Shown here: positions 6,024 through 9,065 of the stretch, one piece after another
Position numbering within the stretch: position 1 is the first letter of the stretch
Layout: every line of letters begins with the position of its first letter
Assembly (NCBI GenBank): GCA_035524095.1
Contig: DATKPK010000143.1
Span: 1-9,065, forward strand
Source of the DNA: DATJUF01 sp035524095
GTDB taxonomy: Bacteria > Desulfobacterota > Binatia > Binatales > Binataceae
Reading direction: 5' to 3'
Length of the DNA: 9,065 nt
The notes under the pieces: generated by a model
What the model saw: only the letters and a program-made list of their open reading frames with translations
Databases searched by the model: none
Told to the model about the DNA's origin: nothing
Position numbers and translations under genes: made by a program

Positions 6024-7193
6024 ATGGCATCAGCGGGAAAATCCGAATCCGGCGCAGCGGCGCCGCGTAAATCCACGGTTCGCGCGTCCGGCAAGGTGCG
6101 AGGCACGTACGCCGGAAAGCTGACTATCGACGACCTGCGCGGTCGGATTGATGAGATCAACCGCAAATTGGTCAAGCTGCTATCAGATCGCGCCAAGGCA
6201 GCACATCAGATTGGTTTGCTCAAGCAGGTTGACGGTACACCGGTCTATCAACCGGCGCGCGAGCGGCAAGTGATTGAGCGGGTGCTGAGTTACAACGAGG
6301 GACCGCTGACACCAGAGCATCTGCGGCGGATTTTCACCGAAATAATCTCGGCCTGCGCTTCACTAGAGCAGCCGATCAGAGTGGGCTACCTGGGTCCAGA
6401 GTATAGCTATTCGCATGAGGCAGCGATTAGCCGCTTCGGCAGCAGCGCGAAGTTGATGCCGGAGCCGTCGTTCGCCGCGATCTTTCAGGCGCTGGAGAAT
6501 GAGCGGGCTGATTACGGGCTGGTGCCGGTGGAGAATTCGACCGAAGGGGCAGTGAACCTGACGCTAGATCGCCTGATTGACACCACGGCGGTGATTATTG
6601 GCGAGGTTTTGCTGCCGATCCGGCATGTCCTGATGGCGCGAGCCGATACGGTGAGCTTCACCCGGATATTGTCGCATCAGCAGTCGCTCGCGCAGTGCCG
6701 AACCTATCTGGCGACCGAGTATCCACATTGCGAGCTAGAGGCGGTGGCGTCGAACAGTCTGGCGGCCAAAATGGCAGCAGATGATGCAGCTGCGGCGGCG
6801 ATCGGTCCGGCGGCGGCGGCGCGCGCCTACGGTCTCAGGATCCTCGCGGAGAATATCCAGGATCTCGCCCATAATACGACGCGCTTTCTGATACTGGGGC
6901 GTGAGGCGGTAGCATCGAGCGGCAGCGACAAGACCAGCCTGCTGTTCGCCCTCCCAGAACGGGCCGGGGCGTTGCATGGAGCGCTCAGCCTGTTCGCGCG
7001 CCAGCATATCAACCTGACGATGATCCAGTCGCGGCCCCATCGCGAGTCAGCCTGGGAGTATGTCTTTTTCGTCGATCTTGAAGGCCATCGGAGCGACCCG
7101 AAAGTCGCGCGCGCGCTGGCTGCGCTGGAGCGGCGGGCCTTGTTTTTGAAGGTGCTGGGTTCATATCCTGAGGGAAGGCTGGCGGGTGCCTGA
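6024..7193 (+). CDS. pheA: Bifunctional chorismate mutase / prephenate dehydratase (P-protein)
   Basis: The product has 389 residues. It converts chorismate to prephenate and then to phenylpyruvate, the precursor of phenylalanine. After a basic, Ala/Ser-rich tail (1-31), an AroQ-type chorismate mutase domain covers about 32-115 (LRGRIDEINRKLVKLLSDRA, then a helical run to ASLEQP). The prephenate dehydratase domain follows at about 118-295, with VGYLGPEYSYSHEAA, LVPVENSTEGAV (166-177) and the catalytic NTTRF (284-288). The ACT domain covers about 303-384. There the phenylalanine-binding motifs read GALH (315-318) and QSRP (335-338), versus GALV and ESRP in E. coli. ATG 6024 lies 13 bases after the accA stop, with no clear Shine-Dalgarno. 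A TTG at 5985 would overlap accA and adds nothing family-like. The enzyme acts in the cytoplasm and heads the aromatic part of this gene run. Confidence 0.96.
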   Translation: MASAGKSESGAAAPRKSTVRASGKVRGTYAGKLTIDDLRGRIDEINRKLVKLLSDRAKAAHQIGLLKQVDGTPVYQPARERQVIERVLSYNEGPLTPEHLRRIFTEIISACASLEQPIRVGYLGPEYSYSHEAAISRFGSSAKLMPEPSFAAIFQALENERADYGLVPVENSTEGAVNLTLDRLIDTTAVIIGEVLLPIRHVLMARADTVSFTRILSHQQSLAQCRTYLATEYPHCELEAVASNSLAAKMAADDAAAAAIGPAAAARAYGLRILAENIQDLAHNTTRFLILGREAVASSGSDKTSLLFALPERAGALHGALSLFARQHINLTMIQSRPHRESAWEYVFFVDLEGHRSDPKVARALAALERRALFLKVLGSYPEGRLAGA

Positions 7194-7205
7194 AGGCCTG
7201 TCGCC

Positions 7206-7209
7206 GGAG
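7206..7209 (+). promoter_or_regulatory. Shine-Dalgarno of hisC
   Basis: GGAG lies 11 bases before ATG 7221. A second ATG at 7216 is followed at once by TAA and cannot be the start, although it sits between this site and the real start. Confidence 0.5.
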
Positions 7210-7220
7210 CCTAGAATGTA

Positions 7221-8324
7221 ATGATTAATCCAGCAGATTTGGTGCTGCCGACCGTCGCCGCGCTGCATCCCTACGAGCCGGGCAAGCCGATTGAGGAATT
7301 GCAGCGCGAGCTGGGAATTGAGGAGCCGGTCAAGCTCGCCTCCAATGAAAACCCGCTCGGGCCTTCACCCAGGGCGATGGCGGCAGTGGCCGCGGCGCTG
7401 TATGACGTTAACCGTTATCCCGACGGATCGAACTGGGCGGTGCGGCAGAAAATCGCGACAAAGCATGGGGTCGGCGCGGACCATATATTTATGGCCGGAG
7501 GATCGGTCGAGGTCTTGAACCTGATGGCCTTTTTGTTCTTGCGGCCAGGCCTCAATGCGGTTTTCTCGGAGCATTCCTTTGCGATTTATAGCCTCGCGGT
7601 GGCGGCCGCCGGAGGCGAGGGACGAGTGGTGCCGATGCGTCCCGGATGGCATCACGACCTTGGCACGATCGCGCAGCGGATCGACGCCAATACACGGATC
7701 GTCTTTCTCGATAACCCGGGGAATCCGACCGGAACGATCTATCGGCAGGCGGAATGGGACGCCTTTATCCAGCGCGTGCCCGAGCATGTTGTGGTTGTCG
7801 CTGATGAAGCCTATTTCGAGTTCGTGCGGGATAAGCAATATCCTGACTCGCTCAGGAACCATGACGGCAATCGCTTGATCGTCACCCTGCGGACGTTCTC
7901 GAAGATTTTTGGACTGGCGGGACTGCGCGTCGGTTATGCAGTGGCGCGTCCTGAGCTGGTTCAGCTACTCGACAAAGTGCGGCAGCCGTTTAACGTGACC
8001 TCGCTCGGCCAAGTCGCGGTGGTCGCCGGGATGGACGATGAGGAGCACGTGCGGCGCACCTTGGCGAACAACGCCGAAGGGATGGCGTACCTCGAACGGG
8101 AGTTTGCCCGCCTGCGAATCGAATATGTGCCGAGCCAGGCGAATTTTATTCTCGCGGACGTGGGCGGTGGGCGTGCGGTCTATGACGAGCTGCTGCGAAT
8201 GGGGGTGATCGTGCGTCCGATGGGCGGATACGGTTTCCCGCGCCACGTGCGGATTAGTGTTGGGTTGCCGGAAGAAAACCGCCGCCTGATCGCGACCCTC
8301 GAACGATTGGGTATACCTGGCTGA
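7221..8324 (+). CDS. hisC: Histidinol-phosphate / aromatic aminotransferase
   Basis: The product has 367 residues, normal for HisC, a cytoplasmic PLP-dependent aminotransferase of fold type I. Visible landmarks are KLASNENPLGPSP (38-50), NRYPDG (64-69), AGGSVEVLNL (92-101), FLDNPGNPTGT (162-172), VVADEAYFEF (192-201) with the PLP-contacting Asp195, TFSKIFGLAGLRVGYA (225-240) with Lys228 as the Schiff-base lysine, and HVRISVG (342-348). It starts 27 bases after pheA and is followed by the tyrA region. Known HisC enzymes in such clusters, as in Bacillus, transaminate both imidazole-acetol phosphate and the aromatic keto acids. I infer that here it finishes phenylalanine and tyrosine synthesis, perhaps besides its histidine role. 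No other his gene is in the window. The exact substrate preference cannot be read from the sequence. Confidence 0.95.
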   Translation: MINPADLVLPTVAALHPYEPGKPIEELQRELGIEEPVKLASNENPLGPSPRAMAAVAAALYDVNRYPDGSNWAVRQKIATKHGVGADHIFMAGGSVEVLNLMAFLFLRPGLNAVFSEHSFAIYSLAVAAAGGEGRVVPMRPGWHHDLGTIAQRIDANTRIVFLDNPGNPTGTIYRQAEWDAFIQRVPEHVVVVADEAYFEFVRDKQYPDSLRNHDGNRLIVTLRTFSKIFGLAGLRVGYAVARPELVQLLDKVRQPFNVTSLGQVAVVAGMDDEEHVRRTLANNAEGMAYLEREFARLRIEYVPSQANFILADVGGGRAVYDELLRMGVIVRPMGGYGFPRHVRISVGLPEENRRLIATLERLGIPG

Positions 8325-8359
8325 GCGCTCTCATCTATACGATTACTCAGACATTCCAA

Positions 8360-8755
8360 ATGATGCCAAAAAGACCGCGCGGCCAGCAATGGCCCGATTT
8401 GCTGATGGCATGGGCCTATTCTTTGAGTTTTCCACTGGGAGTGGCTGGATTACTCTATTTCCGTTGGGGGTCTGTCCATCATGGATGGGTGCTACACAGG
8501 TGGTTTGGATTGGAAATTATGTCGATCGGGCTGATACTGTTGCCCTTTCATATCATGATCATTGGGATGCCACTGGCACTGAAACGGCAGGCGATCTACT
8601 CCGACATCCTGACGGCATTCCTCGGTGGATGGATATTATTCAGCCGTACGCTTGGTAATTTTGGTCTCGTCTTCTTGATTGCCTTGGCCTGTGTGCTGTG
8701 GCCATTGTCGCATCGGCAGTTGCTAATCTTAAAGAACGCCTCGGCAACTGAGTGA
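8360..8755 (+). CDS. Small integral membrane protein of unknown function
   Basis: The product has 131 residues and matches no family I recognise. A basic N-terminus (MMPKRPRGQQ) is followed by about four hydrophobic segments: 12-33, 50-71, 82-95 and 98-115, the last two nearly joined. Histidines and tryptophans cluster between the first two segments (WGSVHHGWVLHRWFG, 36-50), and the tail is polar (HRQLLILKNASATE). There is no signal-peptide cleavage site. It starts 35 bases after hisC, with two ATG codons in a row (8360 and 8363) and no obvious Shine-Dalgarno. Its stop lies 8 bases before the tyrA start. Base composition is visibly lower in GC than the flanking genes, partly expected for a hydrophobic protein rich in Phe, Leu and Ile. 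Position and reading-frame length make it a likely real gene. Its link to aromatic synthesis is unknown. Confidence 0.75.
   Translation: MMPKRPRGQQWPDLLMAWAYSLSFPLGVAGLLYFRWGSVHHGWVLHRWFGLEIMSIGLILLPFHIMIIGMPLALKRQAIYSDILTAFLGGWILFSRTLGNFGLVFLIALACVLWPLSHRQLLILKNASATE
8750..8755 (+). promoter_or_regulatory. Shine-Dalgarno of tyrA, overlapping the upstream stop codon
   Basis: GAGTGA contains the TGA stop of the membrane-protein gene and lies 8 bases before ATG 8764. It favours ATG 8764 over the in-frame GTG 8752. This arrangement is typical of translational coupling. Confidence 0.5.
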
Positions 8756-8763
8756 CGATCGCA

Positions 8764-9065
8764 ATGGCCGCGCTGTTTAAGCAACTGACCATTGCCGGGG
8801 TTGGGCTGATCGGTGGGTCGCTCGCCCTGATCGCGCGCAAGCATGGCCTCGTCGAACGCATCGTTGGGCTCGGCCGGACGCAAGCCAATCTCGATATCGC
8901 ACTGGAACGCGGAATAATCGACGCCGCCACATGCGATCCAATCGAAGCCGCACGAAATACAGACCTGCTGATGCTGGCGACGCCGGTGCTGGCCTTTCCC
9001 TCGACGCTCTCCGCGATGATGCCGTACCTGCCTGCCGATTGCGTCGTCACCGACGTTGGCAGCGT
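8764..9065 (+). CDS. tyrA: Prephenate dehydrogenase, N-terminal part
   Basis: About 100 codons are present before the right edge cuts the gene; the family usually has 280 to 310. The enzyme oxidatively decarboxylates prephenate with NAD(P)+ to 4-hydroxyphenylpyruvate, the tyrosine precursor. The start of a Rossmann fold is clear: QLTIAGVGLIGGSLALIARK holds the GxGxxG dinucleotide loop (residues 12-17). VGLGRTQANLDIALERGIID follows, with the expected second strand and an Arg at 38 after it. Next come DLLMLATPVLAF (67-78) and CVVTDVGSV (93-101), the standard TyrA blocks. The catalytic His region and the C-terminal helical domain are outside the window, so I cannot tell whether an ACT domain or a fused 3-phosphoshikimate carboxyvinyltransferase follows. 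An in-frame GTG at 8752 would overlap the upstream stop codon. Some lineages place aroA next, but that lies beyond the edge. Confidence 0.93.
   Translation, partial: MAALFKQLTIAGVGLIGGSLALIARKHGLVERIVGLGRTQANLDIALERGIIDAATCDPIEAARNTDLLMLATPVLAFPSTLSAMMPYLPADCVVTDVGS

Noticed and set aside
7365..7862. 165-codon minus-strand open frame inside hisC
   Set aside because: Antisense to a complete hisC with all catalytic motifs; no recognisable protein.

Overview
The window is an ordinary bacterial chromosomal stretch. It is GC-rich (about 60%) and densely packed with housekeeping genes. The gene content and order are mutL, miaA, accA, pheA (fused chorismate mutase and prephenate dehydratase), hisC and tyrA. 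Together with an endonuclease-type MutL, this suggests a Gram-negative, Deltaproteobacteria/Desulfobacterota-like (possibly Binatota-like) lineage. That placement is inferred from synteny and protein style only. No mobile element, CRISPR array, tRNA, rRNA or integration scar was found.

Left part (1-1904). A minus-strand gene for an exported protein of unknown function runs off the left edge. After a non-coding gap comes a plus-strand arsC-family gene (965-1315). It converges on a minus-strand rpmB (ribosomal protein L28, 1407-1595) whose start is set by a GAGGA Shine-Dalgarno. A second non-coding gap of about 300 bases separates rpmB from mutL, which is divergent to it; that gap must hold the promoters of both.

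Central and right part (1905-9065). All genes are on the plus strand and closely spaced, consistent with one or two operons. mutL (mismatch repair) is followed after 133 bases by miaA (tRNA A37 prenylation). accA (carboxyltransferase alpha subunit of acetyl-CoA carboxylase) overlaps the miaA end by 26 bases. pheA starts 13 bases after accA and hisC 27 bases after pheA. A small four-helix membrane protein of unknown function sits between hisC and tyrA, and tyrA begins 8 bases after its stop and is cut by the right edge.

The pheA-hisC-tyrA group covers the terminal branch from chorismate to phenylalanine and tyrosine: PheA makes phenylpyruvate, TyrA makes 4-hydroxyphenylpyruvate, and HisC-family enzymes can transaminate both as well as histidinol phosphate. 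No new biological system is evident. The points most worth a second look are the altered motifs in AccA (DTQGAEPG, NFGKP) and in the PheA ACT domain (QSRP), the unknown membrane protein inside the aromatic cluster, and the unknown secreted protein at the left edge.
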